Positions 27,553 through 41,900 of a stretch of DNA of 64,000 nucleotides are shown in pieces (position 1 is the stretch's first letter; the number at the start of each line of letters is the position of its first letter). The position numbers were made by a program, and so were the translations under genes. Origin of the DNA: Varroa destructor. Its lineage: Eukaryota; Arthropoda; Arachnida; Mesostigmata; Varroidae. Below the pieces are notes generated by a model. The model saw only the letters and a list, made by a program, of their open reading frames with translations. It was not told the DNA's origin and searched no databases. The DNA lies in contig NW_019211454.1 in NCBI RefSeq assembly GCF_002443255.2, forward strand, positions 33,276,061-33,340,060. The letters run 5' to 3'.

Positions 27553-29762
27553 TCAGTTGCAAAGTAGTGAGTTTGTCCAGCCCGCTAGGTAGGGCAGACC
27601 TGACCGGTGAGCAGGCCGGCTCGGCAAACGGTAAAGTGGTTCGACTATGATGATGTCGGGCCGTCGTTGCTAACCGCGGCGGCCGCACCACTGGCGTTGT
27701 CCGTACCACTTGAAGGGTAGCTGACTGGTCCACCCGTTGCCTGGATCCGGACAGAATCGAGAGTGGGCAATATTTTTTATTTTCGTCTTTTTAATTTATC
27801 ACTTCTTTGTGAGAATTCTTCTTCTTCTTCTTTTTGCGTCTCGCTAAAATCCACCGCGAGAGTTGCTCGTATCGCTTTGTCTGCCGCCGGAGAGATCGTG
27901 CATACAGCGCCTATTTCCTTTTCGTTAGTTGTGCAAAGCTCGCGTTGGACAGGGTCATTTGATGATTATTGTTCCAACACTCCATGCATTTGGGTGTGCG
28001 ATTGCGTAGGTACCTATGTGCATGCGAAATCATTTGACCGCATGCCAGTATGGAAAATCATCCATATACACTCGACTCTGGGAGACGCCGATGGGACGTT
28101 TAATAAATGGCCATACGGTGAAGTGAACGACTTCGGCATTGTCGCAGCGGTTCCTCTATCTTCATGGTCATATTTAACAGATACTTTATCACCATTTGGT
28201 TTTCATCCCTTTGGCGAATCGCTGTTCACTTGAAAATAAACAACAGAGGCGAGAGGCTACTGAAGACAGAGCACTGATACAGTTAAATCAATGTCTTGAA
28301 AGTGATTCCGGCGCGTCGAACCACTGAATAGAACAGCTTACGTGAGAAGAGAAGATGGTAAGAAACGATGTGCAAAAGATAGAAGACAGGGGACTAAATA
28401 AAAAAAGCAGCTTGACTAGTGGTGCATACTGCTCGACAACAGGTTTCATTTAGTTGTATCTGGTTGAATGAAGGCACGGCACTTCACCAGGACTGTTTTT
28501 GTCCTATACGACCTCTTTGAAATGAAGCGTTCTTCTATTGCATTTCCACCTAAAGGTTTCGTCTATGCCTTCCCTATTATCATTGCGTAATATGTGCTGC
28601 TACTTCGGTTCGGCCAATTCGACTCTCCCGGTTATTTTTGTTTTTGTTGTTGCTATCGTCGTCGTTGTCGGTCACATGATTCACAACAACATCGCTCTGC
28701 AATATCGGCAACATTTTACTCCGCCCAGCCCTAAATGTTCACCCTAAATAGTGGGCACTATGCACCAGGCATATCGTACAGCGCCTTCATATAATACGCT
28801 GTTACTTGAATGCATGTTTATGTATCACGTATCTGTTCATATCTCTTGTCGTCGCTCAAGCAAAATCGTAGATTTTTCCATGATGACGAAGTGCCTTAAT
28901 GCTGCTGCTGCTACTACTACTTCCCCTAAACAGGCAATTAGTGCGCTGAGGCTTAGTTCTTCCGTGTAGCAACGAGTAGCTTAACCCTGCCAGATAGTTA
29001 GCTCCACGCTGACGCTGTCAAGGGTATATAGTAGTACTACGAGGAGCGGGATCGCTCATGACTGTATTAGGAGGTAAGTTGGAGACGGCAGAGCGGCATG
29101 GGGCTTACTCTCAGCCACTACTTCTATGGGACGACGAGCGAAAGGGACCGCGACGGGGAAAGGCGAGGAGAAGCTAGCAGTGACGGCTCCGTGTTCTCTT
29201 TCTTTTCCGCCCTTGTCAGCATTGCCGTTTTTCCTAAGGGCGCGTTCTCCTCTCTCGTTCGTTTCCAGCAGGGCGCTTAATTAGCACCAAGAAACAGGCA
29301 CAAGGACCCAAACGCTGCGAATTGCATTCGCCGCATACGAGTAGTAGTGGTGCGATATGCTAGAAGAGTCCTAACACAGAGACGAGGGGAAATGGACAGG
29401 GGAAAAAATGAGGGCTAGGGGTCGACGGGGGCCAGCAGCGACTAAATTGGAGCTGCTGTGAGAGATACGACGATATTTGGACGAAAAGAGGAATGGCAGT
29501 AGGGCGAACTGGAATGTCTCGAGAACGAACAGCGAACTCATGGCTTCAAGCCCATTTCGCATTTGCGCTAGTTGTTCAGGGGAAAGCAGGCCTGCCAGCC
29601 GATGGACCACAGGCGGAGCGAGCGAATATATGTATATATATATGAAGACATTAAAAGTATACCACAAGCAGGGATTTGCAGAAGGCAGGAAGGAAGGCTG
29701 GATGAAGTAACGCAGCCGAGAGTGTATTGAGACGCCGTATAGTAAGTAAGCAGGCACACAAG

Positions 29763-29763
29763 C

Positions 29764-29800
<37 letters not shown>

Positions 29801-29823
29801 GGCAGGCAGGCAGGCAGGCAGGC
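29763..29823. repeat. Compound (CAGA)n(CAGG)n repeat
   Basis: About nine and a half CAGA units pass into about six GGCA-register units. The 192-residue minus-strand frame across 29371-29949 exists only because this repeat has no stops; it is not a gene. Confidence 0.95.
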
Positions 29824-30924
29824 TAATCTAGTTTTTCTTTCTTTCAACCAGAAATCCATCCTGCATATCCTCACGTAGAAAAAAACGAAGGGGCTGGATG
29901 GGGTACCGGGACGAGTTCGGGCGAACGACTCAGTGTGCATGGGGGACAAATGAGTTTACTTCCTTAAATTACGCATAAAATTAACCTGTCTTCGTGACTC
30001 TGTCCTTGTGCTGATTGTGAGTGACGCCACAAAGTTACCGGACGGAAGCAGTTATCTGCCATGGAGAACACTTCGCAGTGTGTAGCATTATGTCTCTTTT
30101 AAAGATCTGCTGATGCGAAAAAGGCCTCTTTATTACGGCTATATAGTAGAGCCTCATAACAACAGAGGCAGTGGCAAACTTTCAAGGCTTGCAGGTATGA
30201 CATAAACAAGTGCAGCTTGATATTTTTGGGTTTGATTTGTTGGTATGGTTTGTTAAGGTTAGGACGAGACAAATGTACTAGCTAGGTACTTCACGAATGT
30301 TTTATTTGTATTTTAGCCGAGCTCTGTTTGGCTCCCGCAGATCTTTTTCGGAGTCATGAACAATGAAAAATCTGTATGAACGCGAATTGCATACACAATA
30401 TGGGTGCACATTTTTTTTAGCCTAAATATCTACCACATTCACCTATATCACATCCAGTGCACCCTTCGAATGTGTGTAAACTCAGCCAAATTCTGAGCTC
30501 TGAGGTTGTGATACCAGCAGACAAACTCCGTCGTCTTCTAAGACACAGACCTCTAGCTGACTGTCAAAACGAACGAAGATATATATGCCGGACGTTTTTC
30601 TATTCGTAGACAGCAACACGGCACAGCGGTAGAGTCTCGTCAATGTTGTTGCCAATCTGTCAATAGAACTCCACTATACTAAGTGTTATTAATAAACGTT
30701 CGATGCAAGCAGTGGTCGGCGTCTGCTTATACACACGCTTCCTCTACATTTTATTTTATCCGGGCGGAATTCTTCAATCATATGATACGCTACATATAAC
30801 CTCAACCAGGTTGGCTTTAGCCATTTGTTATAGCGCATCATTAGAATGGTAGGACAGCATTGGTCTTCCGATGATAACCTAGGCTGTTTGGTTCATGCCT
30901 TTATACACGTATTTATATATGTAT

Positions 30925-30981
30925 CTGTGTGTGTGTATGTGTGTGTGTGCGTGTGCGTGTGTGTATGTGTGTGTGTATGTG
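30925..30981. repeat. Imperfect (TG)n microsatellite
   Basis: About 57 bp of TG with scattered TA and GC interruptions. Confidence 0.9.
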
Positions 30982-31557
30982 GCAGCACAGCAGAAAATTG
31001 AGAGATGCTGGACAAAATGCATCGATGCCAGCTTTTCCAACGGCTACAACTGCAGTCACCGAGTGAGGAACACGACCCCGAAATAGCCAGATCAGAGACC
31101 TGCGTTACAGATAGAAAAAAAAAATAGGAAAGCACTCGATGATAAAGAGATAAAGGGAAAGAGGAAGAGAAAAATAACGAGACAAAGTTATCCAACGGAC
31201 GAAAAGTAAATACAAGAAGCAAAATATAATTTTATTCAATGACAATTTATTTTTATTTTATCTACTTCGGAATTTTTCCGGTTGCTAATGATGATCAGGG
31301 TGATGACGGCGCGGCGCCAGTTCCGAAAACGCTGCCACTCGCCTGCCAGCGGTCACTGGCACCGGACCGCCATAGTGAAGATGATCACGGACCAATTTTT
31401 TTTTATTACATATGGACACACGTCAACGCATCTATAAATGGAACTTTAGTTTGATTTAAAGGTAATTGATGGTAAAGAAGAATGCACGATTAAAACCGTG
31501 CGGTACGTACGTTAGCCTCGCACTTGTAGGTAAGAAAAATATCACTTGAACGAGACG

Positions 31558-31612
31558 CATTTCAAAGAAGGCTTCAAAGAAGATAGGCATTTCAAAGGCC
31601 TGTTTCAAAGAA
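31558..31612. repeat. Degenerate tandem repeat with TTCAAAG core
   Basis: Four copies of TTCAAAG, mostly continued as AAG, at a spacing of 11-20 nt, with two GCATTTCAAAG copies. Confidence 0.7.
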
Positions 31613-34298
31613 TATCACTCCATAGTAAAAAGTAGTTTACAGGAAATTGGTTTACCATATAGAACTTCTTCAACGATTTTACTTCTTCAATGCTCTCTCT
31701 TCGTTGTGTACGCTTTTGCTTGAATTCGGTGCGATTTCGGTAATCACTGTGTTGTCACTACCTCATACGATACACAGCGTAGTAATCTGTGGGTGCGTCG
31801 AATCTTGTAGCTTATTCAGTATAGCGGTTCTGTAAGAAATGCCAGACAGAAAACGTCTTTTTGTTCCAAGTTTTTGTCTCAGTTGAAATGGAGAGTGCAT
31901 TGCTACTCGTAGGCTTGGCCGGCTATCGGACTTCTGTTGCTTAGCGCCGAGCGTTCGCGGTGCATTAGGCAGCGTCAGCGAGAACTGCTGCTCATCAACG
32001 CCCTACTGATGCATACGACACGCATAGACGGCGCTCATCGACTGGGAAATAGTTGAGCGAAGCTACCTTTCCTCATTTTGCTTCCCTTCTTTTCGTCCCT
32101 ATGTCAGCGTAGCCGCACAGAGTCAACCGAATGCGAATCCGTACGGGGATACCATCTGAAAGTTTAGGGCTGTTATTAACGGCAACCAAACGTCTGAACG
32201 TTGATGATAGAGTGAGAAAATACTGCGTCTGCTCACAATACCGATACGCAGATGTAGCTTAGTTGACTACGCAGATCCACAATGGATCTCAGACTCAAGT
32301 CTACAGACGGTCTCCAAAAAAATTCACTATGTTCACTTGAAATAGATTTGCCACAGTAAAGTCATTGCTAGACAACAAAAAAAAACAGACACATACTTCC
32401 CATGTTTGTGAAAACGACAAATACGCTTCGTTTTATAAACATTTTCTCAAAAAATCGCTCAAAAATCAAAGCGCTCTTACCCTACTCGGTTTTGCAACTT
32501 TTTGTCGAGGAGTTGAGCTACGTCACAGTTTGCACCAAAAAAAAGGAGAGCTCACTCTGCTTCCGGGCATAGTTTGTATTATAAGGGCCGCTCGCTGGGA
32601 AGGTTTTCGACCGGAAAAATACTCACCTTGCTTTGGATAGGTCGTACTTTGTGATGTGACAGTCATATGTGCGGGAAGTAGCTAGCGAGTACTACATTAT
32701 GGCGGTATTGCACATGTTATTAAATCATATAATAATTGCACCGGAGGTAGTACGATAGCCGATCCCGAAGCGCCTCGTTTACCGGTCATTTAGTATATCT
32801 CATCTGTTGCATGTACGTGTATCTATAAGTTCCCTTTCGATTTTACTTATTCCCTACGTTTTCACTTACTCATGTATCTGAAGTGCTCTGACGGTTGCTG
32901 CCGCTGCGATTGCTACCGCTTATGCTATCCATCGTTGATGTCGACGACTATAGTTTGCTTTGCCTCTCTTTTAGATCTCCTTTAAATGGATCTGAGATCT
33001 CTTTCATCTCGTCCTCGACGTGTATTATGCATATGTGAGATATGTAATCTGCACAGAAACGACCAGGTACGAGCGTATGCGGACGCCGGTACGGGCGTGG
33101 GCGCACCACAGATAAATTCAGATTTTTACACAAATGTAGACTAGCATCCCTGGAAATATAACTATAGTAGCAGTTTTGTATGCTAAATAATATACGACCC
33201 TTTTGTCATTGATAATACCGCTGTTCCTGGCGGGAACCTTGTCGCTGATGTAGCTGTCGTTACTGTTAACAGCCCAACGGGCCCAGCCGGGTGGTCAAGC
33301 CAAACACGGACGAACGCTGCAGAACACCATGCTTCTAGTACTTACGGTACTGATCAGGTCGTCCATTCGTTATCGTCTCACGTTTTCTCCAATCTGACTA
33401 TTTTACCCTTTCGGAGGACAATAAAGTGTTTCTAGCTGATGATGATTGTTATGACATTCTGAAGTACTGTTGCCGGAACAGCCCCTCTACGCAGTTCGAC
33501 AAGCACATAAACGCCGCTTGTATAATACAAAGGGCCAACTGCTGAGTTCCAATAGAAGGTCGATCCGATTATTCTTGCCGCTGCTGCTATCTTTGTAGCT
33601 AGCTGTTGTTATTGATACTGCGCAAACGTTCGCGCTACGGCGATATTCGTCAAACGACGTTAGCAGCACATCAGTGGCGATAGCCAAGGCACGACGGATC
33701 CACCAGTCCTTTGGTATTTTCCCGTAATTGCTATTGTTGTTGCCATATCTGCTGCTGTCGTTTAAGGGTGTCGACTGATATTGATGCATGTGAACTGCAA
33801 GAGTATATGTACACGGTACAGTGGCGGCTGAAGGACTGGGCGCGACGACGGAAGCTGTCCCTGCGTATGTGCGCGTTAGAGAATTTGCCGCCTCCCATCA
33901 TGCAGATGACAGATGTGGAAACGGAGCAGGAACGACAAGATGCGGGAGAACATGGCGGCGGCAGCAGCAGCGATGCGGAACCACTATTGGCAAAAAGGTC
34001 TTCATCGTAGAGATTATCGAAACAGAGATGTTGCTTATGCTCAAGGGTGCCATACAGCAGGAATTACTGTTACTCTGTGGAAGTTGCTGCTGAGAGGATG
34101 GCGACTGGTGCTGCCACATCTGCGACCACTGCTACCCCCACGACCATGACAGCAACAACAATTACGAACTACATCTAGTATTTCTAGATGTTGCTCCCTT
34201 TTGAGTTCGGCTGAAGCCAAGCCTAACCCAGGAGCCCTAGGAACTCGATTCTACGGGTGCGAATTCAGCTTCCGGCGCCTTCTTGGCACCACGATACC

Positions 34299-34323
34299 GC
34301 TGCTGCTGCTGCTGCTGCTGCTG
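34299..34323. repeat. (GCT)n microsatellite
   Basis: Eight perfect GCT units. Confidence 0.9.
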
Positions 34324-34462
34324 ATCATGGCAAGCTGAACGAATAAGGCAGTGGCGACGTAGAAAGTCTGCTGCTCGATAGCTTTGGATATAGACGCTGA
34401 GGTAGCAGGATAGGTCTCTACAAACTACTATCAGTAGTCATAAAAAAGGTAGTGATAGTAGT

Positions 34463-34482
34463 AGCAGCAGCAGCAGCAGCAG
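34463..34482. repeat. (AGC)n microsatellite
   Basis: About seven AGC units, inverted relative to the GCT tract 140 bp to the left. Confidence 0.9.
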
Positions 34483-37400
34483 AAGTTATCGCGTCAGCTG
34501 CGGTATGCCGGTGCCTTCTTGGTTTTGAGGTGCTTCTTAACCACCGACCACGATAACCAGTGCCGAGGGCCGAGAGCGGCACCGCATTACACCGACGTGA
34601 CACGACTTCCTTTGAACTTCCTTGCCTCGTTAGATATGGGCAGAATGAACGTGAACCTATCAAGAAAGAAGAAGGCGGGTGTGCTGTAGGCCACTCGCAG
34701 AATTCGAAAGGTGCGTTTGAGGTGCGCTTGCACTCCATATTATGGACACATACATGTATCTATTTATCTGTTGCGCGGTTGTAGAGAAGGAAGGGTATTT
34801 GGCAGGTTACCAGTCTCCAACTTACTATTTAAAGTAACATGTCAGCACTGAGCGTTCCTCGCCGTGGATGCACTGCATCCCGCCGCTGACATATATTGTA
34901 CGATAAAAAATGATATTGCAGTATTATGGTGTACTACAAAATAGGGGATTTTAAGTCCTGCTAAAAATACCCTATTCAGAAGACATTTGAATACGCATGG
35001 CTAGTTCTCCACTTCAATACAGCTGCTGTTCTCCTGTTAGCCACTGCCACATCGCTGCATATGTAAAATCTTTATACAGTAGAAACAACTGCACCATATC
35101 GGTATGGCGCGTGGTCCTGTTAGCAGGTTCTAGCGTTACTAAAGATCCTTTCGCTCAAAAAGGCACCTTATAACGTGACACCAGCAGCAAACACAAACAG
35201 ATGTCAGGAAGCGGCCAGATGCTTCGAAACCGGCAAACGACAAACGATGACAACAACTGGGAGTGACTAGGAGAAGCTCGTGGAAAACGTATGCGGTACC
35301 TTCTGACCATCCCACTGCTGCTAGCAGTGCATCCTAGCCGTATGTCTGTCTGTTGTGTGATGTGTGTATGAGTGTCCTGTATCCAGCATCATAGGAGTTC
35401 TAGTTCGTGGGTCGTCCTTTCCCGTGCTCAGCGAGCTAAACTCCTGTGCCGCATAGGCTTTCGCGTCTGGTTTGTTCTCCTGGTCGATAGGCCCCGCCTC
35501 CTGCTCCTGGCAGCCCGGGATTGGGCGCCCGCTCGCGGCCAATCGGGGATCGCCTCTTAGCTCAGCAAGCGATTCTCAGAGGGTCCACAGGGCCACCCAA
35601 GAGTTGGTAGACGAGAGGGATGCGAAGAGGCGCAAACAGACCTTAGAAATACTACTAAAGCTGGAGAGGGATGGGTGACACCCACCCACTTAACCGTCAA
35701 CCAGCCAGCTCTGCCAGGCAGTCGGCCAGCCGGCAGCGCACAGTGCTCGGCGCGCCACATGACTTGCACCCGCTGCACGGCGCTTACTACTTGGCCAGGA
35801 ACGAAGAAAGGTCTTATCATGTAGCACTTGGTCCTTCAGCTAAGGCCCTGGGCCTTGTAGTAGGGCCCCGAGTTCTGGCAGGGTGAGCTCGAGTATAGTA
35901 GGGGGCGAAGCTGGCAGGCATGCAGGTACGGCGAGCGTCACTAATATATGTAGCGTAGTGTCGTATTGGCCCAGTGGGCAATGCGTTCTATTAGATTTCT
36001 AAATTGGACTCGAAAACATCAAATGACGAGTAACAGATAGAAACAGAAAGATTGAAGGAAAAAGAGATCTGCTTCTAGCAATGTATAGCATGTCATCAGG
36101 CTCAAGATGTGTGCTATACGCTCATCTGTTCCCCATTGCAAAATAATTTTTTTATATATACCGCTATGTGCGTATGACACGTAGCTTGTGAATTTCCATT
36201 GAATGCATTGGAGTTCAGTTGAATTACTGTAGATATGTGGGACCTAACACGCAATGCTCTAAAATGTGTGTGTTTCTAAGTATTTACAGTAACACTCAAT
36301 TAATATCAAAGGCAAATCTTATTTAAACGCCTTTGACTATAATATTTTACCAAACATTTAGGAGCTTTTGATTTATATCTCAATCAATATCTTCACTGCT
36401 TTGATTTTAAGTAGCTCACTACTTGTTAACCGATATAACGGCGAACAAAGTGAACTCGTAAAAACGTTTCAATAGCCCTATATCTCGAGGCTCTGAGCCA
36501 GTTGGCACCTCATTGCTATTGAACAGTGGCAATAGCAACGCATTGAAGGTAGATTTAAGGCGGACTCATCGACCGAGTGCGAGCGTGCATGTGCTTATGT
36601 GTGTAGTTGTGTGCGTAATACGTTTTGTGTGCATCGCGGATTATTCGGGTAGAGCTTCTGGCTTTAGCGGTATGTTCGATAGCGAATGTGGCAGAGACTG
36701 CGCGAGTGTCAAGGAGAAAAAGATAAGAGAGTGCTGCAGCAGACCCAAAGAGTAGAGATACAGCGGCGAGGACAGACAAGTAGTCCAATGGTTACAGCGT
36801 TGTAGTATTGTGGGTACATTCGTAATGTCCTTGTGGGCTCTTCCAGCTGAGCGCATCCGAACCCCTCGAATCGGCGAGAGCCGGCCAGTACACACTGCGA
36901 CGCTACTTTATGGCCACGACCGTCATGGATAGAGGCATGGACGAAAGCGCTTCGTCAGACTCAGCGAGGCGGAAGAACACCATGTTTCAAATTCTCGCTT
37001 GCGGCTCAAGAAACCAACCCCACAATCCCATAGGTCTCCATTCCTGCACTTCTCCCAATTCGAAAGCTGCGGCAGCAGTAACGTAGTGCCAATATGGTTG
37101 GTCCGTCGATGCGTTGCTCGACGATCTTCATCAGTCTCGCTTTGCCGAATCGTACTCTGTTAAATCTACATCATACGATATATATATCATACAGCTGTGT
37201 TAACGAAAGAACAATATCCGTTTGGTAAAAGAGAAGAAATAGAAAAGTTCGAAACTTTGGTGATTACTTGGGCAAAAAAAAGTCGTATCAGAAACGGTCG
37301 TAGCTTGACGTGGAGCAGCCGGGGGTCAGCGAGCTGGTAGCTGAGTCCGGCAGCTTTTCAACTTCTGTTACCCGTTTTATAGTTTGAATAACATTTTATA

Positions 37401-38946
37401 GCAGCAGCTTGACTCGATGAAGCTAAACTAATAATTTTGCTTGTGGTCCAGACAGAAGTTCGCGTGTTTCTTTGTTAACTCTAAGTGTACACTTGCGTTT
37501 TTGGTCATTATCATCATCTCGATGGAGGATGACCAATTTGTACAATGCCATATGCCTAGGGGCCGCGGCCTTGCGGCAATCACTCTCCTACAAATATTAG
37601 GTCAATTTGTTATGCTGAACAGGTCTAGAACCAGGCACAACTGGACTCTGCTGCGCCTGTATTGGCACACACATCTGTGCATTGTAGTAGTCTGACAAGG
37701 ACTCTATATGCGTCTGTGTGCGTGTGTGCGCGGTCGGAGTTGGAGATTAGGTTTTGAAGCAAGCATCACTTAGGCAGATAGCGCCACACTAGACTTCGGA
37801 AGAGTTTCGCGCAGCGATCCGAAGCTTCGTAGTTCATACGACTCTTGTTCGCCTCGTGGCTCGTGGCCGAAGCTCGATCAGGTTAGCATCTCGTAGACGC
37901 ATGCTCGTTTCGGAGAGTATCGCGTCGTCCTCGGACCACAGATAAGGCCCGAACGCCGGTGGGATGTATCAGGTTGCGCAATGGTCCGCGCTTGTGAGTA
38001 TATATGCCTTTCGTGGGTGCTCTCTGCCCCGATGGCAGAGCGCCACTGGGGATAAACGGGTGTGTTAGACGTGACTCAAGAGCAGTTTACTGATGAGTAG
38101 GAGAAAAGCAGATAATCCCTAACACAGGAGGTCGAATAGGCGATACCGTAATGGACGATGAGGTCTCAGTGGATAGGCACTAGGAGCACATACGCTACAT
38201 AAACTACTAGCCTGTTGGGTCGCAATTAGTCGATCCGAGAATTTGACTGACTACTAAGTGCTTTTCTGCCACTTAAGGGAGACAAGAAAAAGTGAACGGG
38301 CATCTTCTTAGACAACATTTTCCGTTAAAAAAGCATCCGTCATACGCCAAATAAACCGCTTATCTACGCATTAGCTAATAATGGCGCTTATTTGTGCGCA
38401 TCCTCTGTTTGCAACATTGGGCGATTTATGGTTTTACCATGTCCATATGCATATGTCCCTTATAGCGATGGCCGTCTAGTGTCTGATTATATCTCGAACC
38501 TAAATACAGATACAGATAGAAAATATCTCCAATTTACTTATAGATTATCTTCACTTGTCAAAAAAAGGGAGCATCACAAGAGTTAAGGAACGCATTAATT
38601 CGGCCATCTAGGTTCAAATCCAATATTTGTAATAGTCGCAGAACGGATAAATTAAATAGTTTCATGATGACTGGTTGAAACGACAACGTCAGAATAATAC
38701 GGAAATAAAGTAACTATGACCGAGAAACAAAAGCGAAAAGGATCAAAAATGGCGAAAAGATGCATCAGGGCAAACAAGAAGGAACTACAAAAAATGGTCA
38801 ACAAGGCAAAAAAAGGGCATACGCACACGCATGGACTTTCGGGGACGACAACAACACAGCGAGAAACAAACAGTAATTAACATTTTTATTCTTTCTTTGT
38901 TTCTTTTATGATCATTATCATGATCATCACTCCTTGTTCATAGTCT

Positions 38947-38949
<3 letters not shown>

Positions 38950-38981
<32 letters not shown>
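38950..38981. repeat. (GT)n microsatellite
   Basis: Sixteen perfect GT units. Confidence 0.95.
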
Positions 38982-38982
<1 letters not shown>

Positions 38983-41900
38983 TGTCTGCTCCGAAAAAAA
39001 CATCGACGGATATTTAAAAATCGAAAAAAAAAAGACACGAACGACCAAGAAATGATGAGCAGGCAACAACAGCAGCGTGTCGAAAAACGAGGTAGAGCAG
39101 AAGGCGAGAAAATATTATGTGCCTCAATTCAGAGTCTGAAAAGTCGGACCCAGAGACGATCCGAAGAAGGGATGGGCTGGCGACGACAACGACCCGCGAA
39201 CGGCCGAAATCGAGGGAAGAAAAACATAGTAGTATCTATTTAGTGGATCCAGTGAATCCAGAGGCGGGCGATCGGCGCAAAGGATGAGATGAGCGCAGGC
39301 AAAAGTTGGCCGTTACGACTCGCTAAGCAGCTTGCTTAACAATAATAACAATATCAAAAACAACAACCGACCTATGTGTTTGTGTGAGTGTGTGTGTGTA
39401 TGGGAATGTTTGTCCGTTCGAGCCGCTGATGCCCGCCGTCTATATTTCTGCCTCTAAATGTGCGCGAAAGTGTTACTCTGCGCGTATGTTTGGTCTTGTA
39501 AGCGTGTTCTCTCTGTTGCCGCCGAGCGTAGCAACTGGCTGAGTCCGTGGACAGCCGTTTCGGATGTTTAACGTGATGGGATCGCCGAAAGGTGCTGCTC
39601 GCGCTAGCGGCGGCAATAGTCGTTGGCTATCGCAGGGACGAATCTGGTGCTGCTGCCGTTGCGATGGTAACGGCTATACTTCAGCACGATTGATCTGAAA
39701 AAATGAAAGAACGAGCAAAAGAAGAAAGCGTGAACGAAGTGTCTAATTGTGTTGGGGTACCACGTTAACAGCAGCCGCAATAACGACATTGACAAGCATA
39801 ACCACCATCGAATTGAAATGTAGATAGAGAAATATAAAAAAAGCCGATCCGGGACGCTGTTGACGGGAGTAGCAATAATAACAATAATAGAAGCTGCTTG
39901 TATGTCCGATGATGTATGGCAGTAGTCCAAACGCCTTGGACAGTGTACTTATTCATGGTACAACAACGGTTCGACTATAGATAAACACAATGATACGATA
40001 ATCCCTATTCTCATTTTTTATTTATTTTTCGAACATTTTTAAAAATAGATTTTAGATTTTATTTTTTTCTTTTTATAGAATTTTTTAGGTCTCAAGGAAA
40101 AGTAGCTAGTGTTTCAAAATAACGATATTTTTTTCATGCCTATTCAGTTTGTATGTTTCCTCGTAGTGACGATATGCTAGGCCACATAATAAAATATCTT
40201 CGTTATCTGAAGTTGAATGGGCAACTTATATCGGTCGTCGTTGCCGCATTAGCGACCCTGCAAAATTTACTTCCGGGATTTCCTGTATATAAGAGCTAAA
40301 ATGGTCCCATATCATAATTTTATGTAATATGTGTGATTTATGCGTCTGCACAGTTTGTAGCAGGCGGAAAAATCGGAAAGATAGCTGTCAAATGTGTTGA
40401 ATTGTCTACGCGTTTTTTCCTTTCTATGAAAGATGGTATATACGAGCGGATCCTACGCCAGTGCGCTTCTGTAAGCGTGCATAACTAGGATAAGGCCTCG
40501 AAGGCGTCAGTGGCAGCGAGACCTTAGCGCCAACCTAATTTGTTGGGGAATCCTCGAGGTGAGCCCGTCGTGATCCGGCAGGACACGGCACAAAGAGAAT
40601 TTCATTACGGAGCGTGCCAGAGCTTTATGCTTCCCCGCCGGTATGTGTTGTATGGCTCGCGCAGTACCACACCGTGGGTGCTGCTGCTATTGGTTCTGTT
40701 ACCTCAATGGTGGGGTGCCGTATTATGTGATTCGTTTGGACTTTTCTTTTCTCTGTTGCGTCAGAACGTTCTCTTTATACTAAAGAGGCTCTCTGGTAAT
40801 AACGGTATGATCTTCAGTGCGTCTATTCTACAAGGAGACTCGATATTAAACTGGACGGCCAACCGGTTTGTTTAATAGCACATAAACAATGCTTTGCCAA
40901 ACGTTATACTTAGCTGAATTTCAACTGGGTACATAATAAACTATACCCATATCAGTTTCAAATAAAGGAGGATACGTTGATTTTTCTAGACCTCGTCATT
41001 GATACAGCTGATTACGTGTTTGTTCAAAAACGACCGTGAGAGATGTAAATTGCGTGTACGCAGATCAGCAAAGGCGCCTTGCTATTTTGAAAAATAAATG
41101 TCGTCAAGCCTTCGATGGTAATGATACTACTATTATTATCCAATGAGGCGGTGTCATCGAAACAGACTGGTGCCGATTCTGCCGATAATTTGTTATATCT
41201 AGTAATCATAACATATACTACATGACAGGTGTGATTAAGGTAAGGAAACGTCTCTAGTCGTCGCTTGCGTCGTCGCCGTCGTTCAGAATAATGTAGAGCT
41301 GAAGATGAGGAACAATTCGCTGTAGTAAGAAATATTTGTTGCAGTTTTGAGGTAATTGTAGCAAGCTTACTTACCAGCTCTTCTATAACCGGACGGTTTG
41401 CTCTATTGCTTGTCAATAGCTATCGCCGTCACGGTCACAGACGACGCTTAGATAAACACGGTAGATAGACAGGCACAACTTACATGGCCCTCAGGAAAGC
41501 GGACGGGAAGCTGTGCTCGCAGTAAACAGTTAGTTCTCTGCAATGGGCAACTTTGCCTGCCCGGGAGCAGAACAGCATCAGTGAAGCAGATCTCAGATGC
41601 AGGCAAGAACCAAGCAAACAGACGCCAACCCCAGACGGTATCCGGTGGCTCTGCTGCGCAGCCGTTCTGGCCTCACTAGTATAGCGCTATTCTAGGTGTA
41701 GATGTCCACTGGTAGACGTATGGCGTCGGCGGGTAGCAAATTGTAGCATGCGGCAGGTGGCGGCCCTAACGGTTATGGCGATGCGAATAAGCAGACGAAC
41801 TGGCAAATAGAAGGATGGACGGGTGAATGGATTTCCATTCTGGGTAATGGACTGAATGGGACGGTCCGAAGGTGGTCATAGATCTCAATAGATTCGGCTG

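Larger units (their letters stand above)
23782..29762. other. Non-coding DNA, presumed intron of the TCF-like gene
   Basis: AT-rich at about 25.1-25.8 kb. The 156-codon plus frame at 27763-28233 has no recognisable domain and its length fits chance in this amount of sequence. Confidence 0.5.
29824..38949. other. Non-coding DNA, presumed intron
   Basis: Only repeats and short frames; AT-rich at about 36.1-36.45 kb. An acceptor-donor juxtaposition of lower quality (CACTTGTAG|GTAAGA) lies at 31529/31530. Confidence 0.5.

Noticed and set aside
27763..28233. 156-codon plus-strand frame
   Set aside because: No recognisable family or signal; length within chance.
29371..29949. 192-codon minus-strand frame
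   Set aside because: Kept open by the CAGA/CAGG repeat; yields Cys-Leu-Pro repeats and no domain.
32241..32320. tRNA-like fold with GTAG/CTAC arm and GATCC/GGATC stem
   Set aside because: The anticodon loop lacks a T at position 33, the acceptor stem does not pair, and there is no B box.
33298..33375. Minus-strand ATG followed by seven codons and a GTAAGT donor (near 33340)
   Set aside because: Too short to separate from chance, and there is no second exon to pair it with.
38611..38622. B-box-like GGTTCAAATCC
   Set aside because: No A box at a suitable distance and no foldable tRNA.
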